This document shows, in pieces, positions 18,801-28,900 of a stretch of DNA of 64,000 bases; position 1 is the first letter of the stretch, and each line of letters begins with the position of its first letter. The notes under the pieces are model-generated. The model searched no databases and was not told the origin of the DNA. It saw only the letters and a list, made by a program, of their open reading frames with translations. This DNA is from Prosapia bicincta (lineage: Eukaryota > Arthropoda > Insecta > Hemiptera > Cercopidae): positions 21,763,567 through 21,827,566 of the forward strand of contig JBAIZL010000002.1 in assembly GCA_036971475.1 (NCBI GenBank). Direction: 5' to 3'. Made by a program: the position numbers and the translations under genes.

Positions 18801-20374
18801 TTCTACCATAGTAGATATTGGTAGCTCTATTGAGAAATTTTTTTTACAAGCAAATGTAAACAGATACACCTGAAATCCATAGAACACAAAAGTATGATAT
18901 GAAGTTGTGTTGTAATTTATTTTTCGTAGTAGTTTTAACTAGCTGATGATTATAAAATTGTCATGGAAACAAGTTTGAGTAAACAAATTATTAATCGGTA
19001 GTCAGTGTGCATTAATAATTATTACCTCTCTATTAACCCTGTATGAGGTATTACCTCTCTATTGATAGCCTGTATGTCAATCCTGAGTACATGTTCCACA
19101 ATCCTTCCCTAAATTGCAGACTGAGATTTTATACATTTTTATCTTAATCTTATTTGCACAATCCTTTCCATTTGCTTAAAAGATTATAATAACTATGATG
19201 CATATCTTTACTTACTATCTCTGCACACACACAAAAACTCTTTGCTTTCTTTGAACACAAGGTTTATGATGATTGAATTACCAGATGCAGGAGTTGCATT
19301 AAATAAAACAGTTAAAAATTCCTCTAGTTCTGCCACATCTTTTTTACCTGTAACTCCAGTTGTATTTTCAATTACTCTCATATCTGGACATAATATGAAA
19401 ATAAAGTAAGTGTCTTTATTCCTTAAGGGTGGCCGTTGGGCCAATTTCTGGCATTAGCAGTGGGCTCTTTGTTCTTTCCCGACTCAGCCAGTGGTGTTAG
19501 AGTCTCTGTATCATTCAGTTTACAAGTGTTTTACTGATTGGTGTATTACCCAACTTAATTCATTGTGTTTGAGTGGTCCTATCACTCAACTACTGACTGA
19601 AACCGTCTAAAACATATACTGAGCTTCTCACTCCAGTTGACATAAAAACTGCTGAAGCATTCTATTATGTTTAGATTTCTGACAGACGATCAATGGGCCA
19701 TAAATATTTTTCTTTATTTACACTGTAAGTTTTGAGATCGATAAATATCCCTTAGAAAGCACAGACATCTAGTCTTGTGCATGTCATATCAGAAAATAAA
19801 CTCCCTTGAAGCAAACAAATCAATTAACCAATGGCGACATTCATAATTAGCTGGGCTGGTCTTTATTCATCGTACATAAACCCCAATGGGTTAAAGAACT
19901 GTACATAAAGGCATGTAACTAAATTGTACGTACAGTTCTATATTGCTATTAAAATATAATTACAATCTTCAATAAGTGTAACTTATTTACTTAAAACAAT
20001 CATACATCTACTTTCAATTGGAATGGTTGTAATTATATAGAAGAAACATGCATCGTTACATAACCCCTCCCATATCCAGATTTTTCGTTATCCTGACTGG
20101 GTTGTCGTCTTATTGATCCGGATATGAGAATATGATTAATGTGTTATATTTGTGAAACTATTAAGTCACCTACCAAATTTAAAATTCTATTGCTAAACTT
20201 TTATCAGATATACGATTTTTTAAATATTTTCAAGGATATTTAACAGAAAGTACTCTTAACAATAATCAGAACGAAATTTTATTTCTTATTTACAAAATTA
20301 CTGATGACTTAGTAATCCATCATGAAACTACCTGTTTCTTGCGACACCATCCACAGAAACTACATTTGATTAAA
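15770..20374 (-). CDS. Candidate 3' part of an unidentified gene (three exons)
   Basis: Exons 20374-20332, 19447-19216 and 15813-15770 each have a GT-AG boundary at the internal ends and join in matching phase, ending in TAA. The product would contain LIKCSFCGWCRKKQ (a CxxCxxC cluster), then KLAQRPPLRNKDTYFIF..., a soluble-looking region with LFNATPASGNSIIINLVF, and a C-terminus VERWRFFQIYQLM. I do not recognise the protein. The middle exon is the strongest; the small flanking exons could be chance. Upstream exons were not found. The last exon overlaps another possible reading, MEVLSNISADVKKQLTEI, also followed by GTAAGT. Confidence 0.35.
16250..16878. repeat. 18-bp direct repeat bounding a G-rich segment
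   Basis: GGTTCAAGATGGCCGATC occurs at 16250-16267 and again at 16861-16878. Each copy is near purine-rich GAGAGAGGGAG sequence that stands out from the AT-rich surroundings. No open frame links them. Meaning unknown; a short direct-repeat element or a segmental duplication is possible. Confidence 0.4.
16955..17100 (+). repeat. Solo Penelope-like terminus (ATGTACAT family)
   Basis: It matches the termini at 55.3-55.8 kb: TTTGCTAGAT, AAGACCCTCTGA, GATGACATGGTCATCGAAAT, CTTAAGTAACTTG and GGTTCTTTCCAATATTTTCA in the same order. The hammerhead-like motif (16991-17035) has core CUGACAA and a G at the cleavage position, so it is likely dead. Confidence 0.6.
17403..18808. mobile_element. pogo/Tigger-like element relic, host of a mariner insertion
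   Basis: Ends carry TA and inverted termini (CAATAGAATTCCAATAATCC at left; a GGTAGAACTCCAGTTATC equivalent reversed at right). The halves flanking the nested mariner encode pieces of a CENP-B/pogo N-terminus: GEMYGVEQSTILDIKRS before it and SVLENESSSRKSIKTAN then LEDAIF after it. Several stops interrupt the frame. Confidence 0.6.
17838..18498 (+). mobile_element. mariner deletion derivative, about 660 bp
   Basis: TIRs begin TACGAGSTGTGACA and run into AGTAATGAGACT on both sides (34 vs 32 bp, one small gap), bounded by TA. It keeps the transposase N-terminal helix-turn-helix (FCARLGETASEMYAKIV, ALSRAQVFRWHKEFKEGR) and the last about 30 codons (LWKMRWNRCIAAQGDYIEG). The DDD catalytic core is deleted. 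Confidence 0.8.
18809..19215. other. No gene seen
   Basis: AT-rich intergenic or intronic sequence. ATTACCTCTCTATT occurs twice around 19020-19065 as a short direct repeat; nothing else stands out. Confidence 0.3.
19216..19447 (-). CDS. Candidate internal exon of unidentified gene
   Basis: It is 77 codons plus one base, bounded by CTAATGCCAG| and |GTAAGTAAAG, a near-consensus acceptor with a branch-like CTAAT and a perfect donor. Amino-acid composition is soluble and balanced, unlike the chance frames nearby. Key stretch: DMRVIENTTGVTGKKDVAEL. Confidence 0.45.
19495..20075. repeat. Dispersed repeat B (copy 1)
   Basis: It matches 58735-59312 in inverted orientation, sharing AATGGGCCATAAATA, TTTGAGATCGATAAATATCC-like, CTTCAATAAGTGTAACTTAT and ATAACCCCTCCCATATC. 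No coding sequence recognised. Confidence 0.6.
20332..20374 (-). CDS. Candidate small exon with Cys cluster, unidentified gene
   Basis: 43 nt between TTTTGTTGCAG and AACAG|GTAG. In the frame compatible with the exon at 19216-19447 it encodes LIKCSFCGWCRKKQ. Very short, so chance is a real alternative. Confidence 0.3.
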
Positions 20375-20399
20375 CTGCAACAAAACAAAAAAATGAAAA

Positions 20400-21770
20400 A
20401 TAAAAATATCGAATATCTCATGAAAATTTTTACACAAACGAAATACAACACATTAAAACTACTATTAAAGTTTGAATGCTTTTAACAAAAGTGGAGACCA
20501 AAAATGTCTTAACAATGTATGCAATTAATTACAAACCATTATCTTCTTCCAGTTTGTTCCTATCATTGGCGATTAACAACGTTGTTCTGAGTTTAACTGT
20601 TGAGTAGATAATGACTTGAACCATTGATGCAAGTTATGGAGCGAAGAGTGTCTCCTCTTACCAGCCCCTTGCTACTGTAATTTTCCCTGAGTGATGACCT
20701 GAAGGCTAATAGTTAGTGTCTCATAAAATAACCTATATATTCCAGTTTTCTTCTCTTAATCATTTTTCATACGTCTCTTCTCATCCTACTAACTTGTTAG
20801 TGACATGGTCAGTCTAAAATATTCACAGAATACATCTATAAATCCACATTTCAAAACCTCAATTTTTTTGTAAACATTTTAGTTTTTATCTGTTTCATTC
20901 CATGTAATAGAACTAGATTGAGAAGTGATTTTGAGGGGTTGTGCTAACACAACTGTTTGAGGTAAATATCCACTTAAATTTATTGAATGACACTTTTGAG
21001 TTTTTCCCCATTCCTTTGCTTGGCCCTTCTTGAGTTTACTGTTGTTATTACAAGATAAGTGCATCATTCTACAAGTTTAATTCTTTGATCACCTAGTATT
21101 CTTTGTCTTGATGGCTGTCAAGTTCTGTTTATAAACATCCAATTTGGTTGTTTGTGGTTTTCAGTTTTAGTACATAGTGTTCAATTGCTGTTTGTATTTT
21201 AACCTTTAGACGATTCAACTTTTCTATGCTACTAGCTTGAACCAAACTGTTCTGCAGTCTCTGTATCTTAATTTTATCAAGCGTTTTTCCATTTGTTTTT
21301 ATATCTTTGGTGGTTTCTCTAGTACTGTCTTATTTACTTTTTGGAAAATATGTTAAAGATGATAGACATGATGGGAGACTTTTTTCTTGATTTGAATATT
21401 ATTGGTCAATGAACTCTCTACTTTTGTTCTAGCTAACTAGGCCAGTATAAATTTATTATTGTCTAAATACCTCTACAGTAAATTCTGCAGTATTTTAAGC
21501 AGCAGGTCTTGCTTAACACTTTCAAATACTTTTACAAAAAATTGTCAGAAGGCATTTTAATCATTTTTACAACAAAGCAATCAGTTTCCCAAAAGTTATA
21601 GTCAACTTTTGAGGCCAAAACGAAAAAACATTATAAGAACTTGAATTCCATGTAAATACTTATAACCAACATACCTTATTTATCATCACTCACATCCACA
21701 ACAAATTCATAATGATATTGAATGTTTGTCTTTCTTTACAACAGCCTAAAGATGTCTATGCATCTTCAAT
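20400..21770. other. No gene or element recognised
   Basis: AT-rich sequence with no convincing exon, terminal repeat or transposase block on either strand. Confidence 0.3.
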
Positions 21771-22310
21771 CTCTTGTAGTTTTTTTATATAGGCTAATGA
21801 CAGATCACAGAGAATTTTGCTTTTTTAAGCAGTCAACATTTCGAATTTCTTTCCGAAATTCCTTTTTAAGAGCTCAGTTTTAATTAAACAATTATACAAC
21901 ATAACTTATGATTTATAAAATACATAACATTATATAAAACAATAAAAATCAACAAATTACAAATCTCTTAATAAATATCCATTTACAAGTCAAAATTTTT
22001 TTTCCTATCACAATAAAACAGACAAATCACTGATCTGTAATTTGACTGTTTTATTGTAATAGAAAATAATTTTGACTTGTAAATGGATATTTATTGAGAG
22101 TTTTGTAATTTGTTGATTTTTATTATGTTTTACATAATGTTATGTATTTTATAAATAAATCGTAAGTTATGTTGTATGATTGTTTAATTAAAACTGAGGT
22201 CTTGAAAAGGAATTTCGGAAAGAAATTCAAAACATTGAGTGTTTAAAAAAGCAAAATTGTCTGTCATCTGTCATTAGCCTATATAAAAAACTCTATGTAG
22301 TTGTAAATGA
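21770..22310. repeat. Large palindromic element, about 540 bp
   Basis: Two arms of about 240 bp are inverted around 22035 (GACAAATCACTGATCTGTAA). The arms share TTAGCCTATATA at the outer ends and AAATTACAA nearer the centre. Read outward, each arm has GGAATTTC / GAAATTC as a 7-bp hairpin followed by (G/A)AAA and a TTGA(C/G)TG tail, the layout of a hammerhead with a long helix II, but the core is too eroded to confirm. Confidence 0.6.
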
Positions 22311-22628
22311 AGATAGCATACTGAATTTAGTTCTTCCACAAACTTCCATTCACAACCAATATTAGCAAAACAAACAACATATTATTTTTAAAATATTTGC
22401 TGTTTTAAAGTTTTTAACATAGACAAACATTAAAAACTGTATTAAAATTGGTTACCTGCCGTCATTATGAAATAAATAGTTCAGAAGATGTATTATAGAA
22501 ATAAAAACACAATGCCTATATGGTTATCATATTCAAACAATATGCAATAAAATTTATCAATGGAGTTTCTCTAAAATGGACAACTAGAGAATTCAAGCAT
22601 ACTGAAAAATTTAATCTAACATGGTAAC

Positions 22629-22882
22629 CAGGGGCATAGCCTGGACGATGGTTAAGGGGGAGGTTACAATCTGAGAATACAGGGGTCAAAACTTCCCTAG
22701 GAAAATTTTGAATACTTTTATCTCTAGAAATAATATTTTATGCTATTTTGGCATTAAAATTACATAATATTTGGGTCGTTGGGAGGCTATTTTGCTAAAA
22801 ATTAGCACTGTTCTATAGGTTAATATTTTTTGCTGAAATTAATTGGTTTTGGAGGGGCACGTACCCTCTGGCTATGCCACTA
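22629..22882. mobile_element. hAT-like MITE, about 254 bp
   Basis: It begins CAGGGGCATAGCC and ends GGCTATGCCACTA, inverted with mismatches. Flanks ATGGTAAC and AAGGTAAT fit an aged 8-bp target duplication. Length and ends suit a non-autonomous hAT element; no coding. Confidence 0.5.
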
Positions 22883-22962
22883 AAGGTAATGATCCAAAAT
22901 ATTAGTGAATGAGTTTAAATAAATGAGGTTGATTTGTGAATCAGGTACAACTATTTATTTAA

Positions 22963-25301
22963 CACCTTCATTGCCAATATTTAGAAACGTTTTATTATGT
23001 ACTTATGAATTATGGTCTCTTATATCCATCATGAAGAGATTGGCCATACATGAAGGGATTTTTGCCCATATGGCAAAAACACGCAATATCGCGTGATGTA
23101 TTATTCAACCAAATAGGTTACGTAGTTTACAAATAAACGCCATTTAAATGTATTAACAGTAATTACTTTAATTAGCAGACATTTATAATCAGATAAAATT
23201 TGCAAAATTCACTCTAGATTGGAATTATACACTCAAAATTTACAAAATGGTTTCAAAATATATAACTATTTAGCATTGCAATCATGCAATTTAAAGAAAC
23301 AGTGAAAACATAATGGTGGAGCACCTGAACAGTTTTTACAATCAGATGTGGTGTTTACCCTTTTTTTTATAGCAATTTCTGCAATCTTTACTAGAAGTTG
23401 CATTTATTGTTTTGCCGGTGCAGAGACTTCACGGTTTGGCTTTCTCAATTTTAGTTAGCTTGTGTTGGACTCAGTCTTCTCGTGTCTTCTGTGTTGTTTG
23501 TGAGTCAGAGGTTATTTCTGTCAAATAGGATTCAATAATTTGTTCCCTGAAATCATAAAGTGACATGCTCTTCTGATTAGAATATTTGTTATAGATTACC
23601 CGGGCGATTATCAGACTCATCATCAAAGTATGTATAAAAATTTTCATATACCATCGTACAGTTTTCCTTTCGCATGGGTAGTAACTTAGCATTTGATCTT
23701 GTAAATCAACGCCGGACATACTTCTGTTGTAATTTATGATGGCTGCAGATTTTGTTACCACAATACCACATTTTGTGGTCACTTCTTGCATTTTGTCAGG
23801 AAATTCAGTAGATATATAATTAATCTCTCTCTTGTCCTTCCATTTTCCAATATGAACACCGGTACGACACTGCGAAACATTTTCGCTTTTTTTTTTAGTG
23901 ACTATACTACTTGGGTTATCTTTACGTTTCTTGTTAAATGTGACAGTGCTATATGTATTTTGCACCAAGAGTTTTGCAGCTAAACCATAGCTGTTATAAA
24001 AATTGTCCATAAACACTGCATGGCCAACATTCAATTTTCCCTCGAATAACTTTTCCACTATTTTTTCGGTGTTCCCTGCAGTTGGATCCAACGTACTGGC
24101 AAACACATGCACTTTTAGGATGGTACCATTTGGTTCTGCAAGTACATACAACTTAATTCCATATTTGTGTCTCTTCCCCTTGATGTACTGACGGAAAATA
24201 AGTCGACCACACCATAAAACCATTGATTCGTCCAGAGACAAATTTTTACCGGGGTAATAAATACACTCCATAACATTATTAATTTGCATTTATCCATGCT
24301 ATTGTCATTACTTTGTTCAACAAAATGAAGGCATCTCAGAATTATTTGAAATCTATTTCTCAAAATATATTGAGGAAAAACTGATTTATATAGACGGTGA
24401 AGTTTCCAGTAATCAACAAGACGATTCATTTTTGCTGTACTAGTGTGTAATAGTAACCCAATAAAGATTTTCAGTTCTTCTAGGGTGAGCGACTTCCATT
24501 GTGTAATACGAGACTAAACCTGACTAGATGAATGTTTTAGGGTTTCAGTGTATCCATTTGAGTAATCAACTATTTTTTGTAAATAATTTTCACTGACAAA
24601 TAAATTAAAATAATCCCTTGGACTATTGGGTGCTGGCCCTAGTAGTGCATTTGTCCGAGTAAAGAGAATATCCTTCATAGAACTAAAGTCAACAATCCAA
24701 CCATTTGTGGAAACTGGTGTTTGTATAGCATTTATAGTGTCATTATTTTGTCTCACCTGCAATTGTGAAGCTTCGTCTTCATCAGATTCCGAATCACTTT
24801 CACTATCAATAAATTCATAGTTTATATCATCGACATCACTTCCTGTAGAAAAGTCGTCGTCAGAATCTAGTAATAATTCTTCTACCTCGGTAGTTTTTAA
24901 ATGTTTTTTGAACGATCCGGCATTTCACTGAGCCTTTTCGAGGGTCCTGGTTGGTCACACATATTAGAGCAACAAAATTAACACTCAAATTAGTAAAAAC
25001 CTAACCTCAAAATGCTAAATCAACGATTAACTAGACAAAATTATTTTGTAATTACCTTGTTTGAACGCTACTACTCTAGGCACTGGCTGATAAGAACAAA
25101 ACAAAATGGCTGGTGGCCATTCCCCTACAACAAGGTCAATCCATTCCCTAGCGGCCAATATAAGTACGACGCAGCATTTCGCAGTGGCCTCTACAATAAT
25201 GCACTTAGAATTTGGATAGGAACGACCATGCGATATCGCGTGATCGGCCATCCAGTAAAGATCTGACATCACGTGATATCGCGTGATTGGCAATGAACGT
25301 G
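22963..25301 (-). mobile_element. piggyBac element, 2339 bp, complete ends
   Basis: Bounded by TTAA at 22959-22962 and 25302-25305. TIRs are 16 bp: CACCTTCATTGCCAAT at left and CACGTTCATTGCCAAT (reverse) at right, one mismatch. Subterminal ATATCGCGTGAT occurs at 23086, 25233 and 25276 in the same orientation, likely internal binding repeats. The transposase gene fills the middle on the minus strand. Confidence 0.85.
23290..24923 (-). pseudogene. piggyBac transposase (frameshifted)
   Basis: ATG at 24923, an acidic N-terminus (LLLDSDDDFSTGSDVDD), then the dimerisation part (LTLEELKIFIGLLLH), the catalytic core with NLSLDESMVLWCGR, VFMDNFYNSYGL and MSGVDLQDQMLSYYP holding the three Asp, and a C-terminal Cys zinc domain (CRNC...CKNC...CFHC). 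Breaks: a frameshift just after the ATG, an in-frame TAG at 24514-24516, a frameshift near 24290 between CK and INNVMECIYYP, and one in a poly-A run in the zinc domain near 23350. The longest uninterrupted piece (23471-24289) contains all three catalytic Asp. It is dead as it stands but not old. Confidence 0.85.
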
Positions 25302-25736
25302 TTAAACAGACGTTTCACTAACGGCTACATTATCGTCCACAGGCTTACAATACATAAGTACACACATAAAATTACCAACAATAATAACAATAGCTCACAA
25401 TTAAACACAGCTATATTAAAATTTCTTATAATTATAAATCATCACATAACCACTAAAATGAGTATTGTCAAACAGGTTTTTAATATCATCAACATAACAA
25501 TTACAACCTATTACGGTAACCTGTATGAAAACTGTAGGGTCAAATAATACAAAAAAATATTTCGAGGTTTTTTAAGAAACTAGGGCCTTGAGGATAGCAA
25601 AAGGTAAAAACATTACAAGCCTATGACAGATACAAAGTAAACCTTAGAAAACATTAAGATACCAACATGAATCCTTCTAAAACTTGACAGGAGTATAATG
25701 GTTTGTATAGATACTTTTCTCTTGAACTTACGGAAT

Positions 25737-25947
25737 TTACGGAGTCCACAAATTGAATTCCAAAAACTTTGCTTTTTCTTTTGGATCGGCGTTGATGTAA
25801 AACTCAGTTGCTGATGGACGTACAAGTGTGTCAGGAGGCAGTGTTTTGAAAATTTTCTCTCCATATAATGTTCCAGTTTCCCAACCTTCTACATTGGCCA
25901 TCAATTTCGATTCTTCATCTCTGTTTTTACGCAGTTGTTTCAAAAAC
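25737..25947 (-). CDS. NDUFA13: NDUFA13 exon 3 (stop codon)
   Basis: Acceptor TTTTGTGTAG precedes GTTTTTGAAACAAC; stop TAA at 25739-25737. It encodes FLKQLRKNRDEESKLM ... NVEGWETGTLYGEKIF ... TEFYINADPKEKAKFLEFNL and WTP. The VEGWxxG block is typical of the family. Confidence 0.92.
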
Positions 25948-28900
25948 CTACACAAAACGTTATTTAATGTTAACAGTACTAATTTATTCTTATAGTCAAC
26001 ATTATGGATGAGAAAAAAAAATATATTTATTAATTGAAAAAAGACAGATTTAACTGTAAAAAAGTTAACGGCATATAAAACATAACCTTCCATTCCATGA
26101 TCTCTGTCTCTAAGATATAAACTAGCACTATATAAAAATAAATTGTCCCTCGTTCTTTACATAAATAAGCGAAAGAGAAGGAACAAATAATACTAAACAC
26201 ATATTATAATTATCACAACAACATTATTTTTAAATGATGCTACCAACTTACTGGGTATTTTAGGGTATTTATACCTTATTGTTAAAAAAACAAATAAACT
26301 ATAAATAAAAAGAAAAAGGATTGAAGTGAACTTTCATTAACATATACTTTTATAAACATCAGTTTGTACATAAATTAATAAAAAAGGAAGCTGGCATAAG
26401 GGAACTAGATTCCCTCGTAAATTATTTTGGCGTAAAATTATATCACCATGGAAATTACAATAAATAAGCTAGTAAAAAAATTATCACTAAAATAATCTTG
26501 TAGTAAACTATTTTGTAAAAACAAGACTGAACTGTTTACAATTTTTTTCTGAAATTTAACAACCATGATTTAACATTATGAAATACTAAAACCTGATGTG
26601 TTACTGAAAGCAAAATTTTATGGATGAATTGGATTGGTCCCATCTAATTGGATTGGTCACAGCTATATGCAGATTTCCCTAGAATAGGATTGTTCTATAA
26701 CCCAACATATACTTTGGCACAGTATAAAAAGTATTAAAAGACAACAAAGAAGTTTTAATAGAGGGATATGGAAAAGTCTTGAGGATTCTGAAAGATATAA
26801 TTTGAAAAAAAAGAGAATATTTCATGAAATGAGTCAGTATGAGCTGGATTAGAATAACCAAAAAATCTAGAGAAGGAATAAGATCCATTTACCATCTGGG
26901 GATTAATGACTCCTTTGAAAAGAGAAACTGTTAAGAGAATAAAGGTAGTGTGATAAAGAAGAATAAAGTGTGAACAAATTTGTTAGCAAAAAGCAAGAAG
27001 ATTCTAAAAGCATGCTAATTTAAATTAAGTCTGAAATTGTCATGAGAAGAGCTATATAAACAATATAAAAAATATTTTTTAAAGTCAATTCCTACTTGAG
27101 TCAACAGAGAAAAAATTTTTTTTAGTTCCTATTTACTAAATAACTGCAATTAATATGAATTAAGTAGCATAACCTATGCATTAAAACACCTGTTCTACCA
27201 GATAACCTGTAACATAAAATCAGCTGTTTTATGAAATCATGTTATATATTTTAAGCCAAATGGGATGAAATAACAGTACTACATAACTCCCCATTTTGTT
27301 AAAAGTTTTCTCCCATATAAAAACTAAAACTAATTCATTATTAAATTTAATTAATTATTTGAAAAAAAACTGTATTAACATCAATTGTCATCCCCAACCA
27401 GCTTTAAAAAATGTATTTGTACTTGAGTGGATAAATAAAAAGTATTTTATAAATGATTGAAGGTTTGAACAAGATAATATATAAGGAGAATGTGAACTAA
27501 CAGAAGGAACTGAAAAACGAGCTCCAATATAATTTAATTTTATATCTGAAGACAGGGATTGATATATACTTTCAAAGCATATTTTTTGTAATACATAGAT
27601 GGTGACAAATCTTTTAAAATCCTGTTAAAATTAAAAATTTGTTTTTCTAATACTGTTACTTTAGAACATTACACATTTAAAAAAAATACTTATATTAATT
27701 TTAAACAATTTTTTTTTTTTTTACCAACTCATTGGTAAACAACTCGATGGATAAATGTATATAAAATTCAAAATTAGTTACCATTTTGAAAAATATTTAT
27801 TTTTACTACCCATATATGCTGCATTGTCATAGAAATGCTACTGTTAAATGTGTTTATTAAAAAATCATGATATCATCAAACTAATCATTAATACTATTCT
27901 GTATACTACAACACATCAAAGGGTATTTTAATTTTATAAAAAATATGTTGGAAAATAATAAGAAAAAGAATAAAAAATTGAGGGCCTTGGCAGTCAAGAG
28001 TTAGATGTTCATATTTCTAAATATAGGCACTTGGCCGTAATTAGCAGATATATACTTACGCTCTATCTCTCTCAGCCAATAACAAAGGTGTAATAGCGTT
28101 CATTGAGCTTCTAATCTCAAGCCTGTCTCTTTCTATTTTCTTATATCCTATATAGTATAGATAGAGTCCAGCAGAGGTAATACCAATCAAACCAGCAATC
28201 ATTGTAGGGCCTGGAAATTTATATATTAGCACAAAATTTTAATAAGTAAACAATGAAATTTAACTACAGTAAACTCCCGATTATCCGTGGGCGGTTTAAC
28301 CGGTTTGCGGATTATCCGGGGTCTGCCATTGTTTTACAAATATCCAATTTTTATTCCAATCAGATTCATGTGTTTAAATTTCCAAACGGTGAATTACAAC
28401 GTAAATATATATAAGGTGTTCGAGTCAGCGCTCGAAGTTTCAAGTTACTTTGACCTACCTAACAGCTGTACCGTGACGTATTGGCCACGTGATCTCTGAC
28501 CTGCTAATCGATATCCGAAAATTATTGATTTTCTCTGGATGAACGCTTGCACCCCCACTCCCTTCTTATTTTCTAAGCTTTCTTCCGCTTCAACACAAAG
28601 TAGAAGCGTTCTGATCCTCGAATAGTGCAGTCCTATGCTAACCGCGACGCTCAATCCGCATGGGCTTTGTTTCAGACAATTTAAAGTACCACTTTCTTTC
28701 GTTATTTGTGCTTAAAGTGCGGACCGCGTTAATGAACTTTTAATGAACATTTTAACGGTATATTTTCGCCGTGTTAGTAAAAGTGTCGCCCGATTTCGCC
28801 GGTTGCGCAATCTTAGTGCGTGTACTCACGGTAATAAACTAAGTGCTTGTAAGCTTAACTTTTACGTTTACTCATATTTCAATTGAGTTTTTTAGTTGCG

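Noticed and set aside
28445..28654. Antisense 69-codon frame in the BEL LTR, repeated at 35111-35320
   Set aside because: It exists only because the LTR is duplicated; no family resemblance, no start context.
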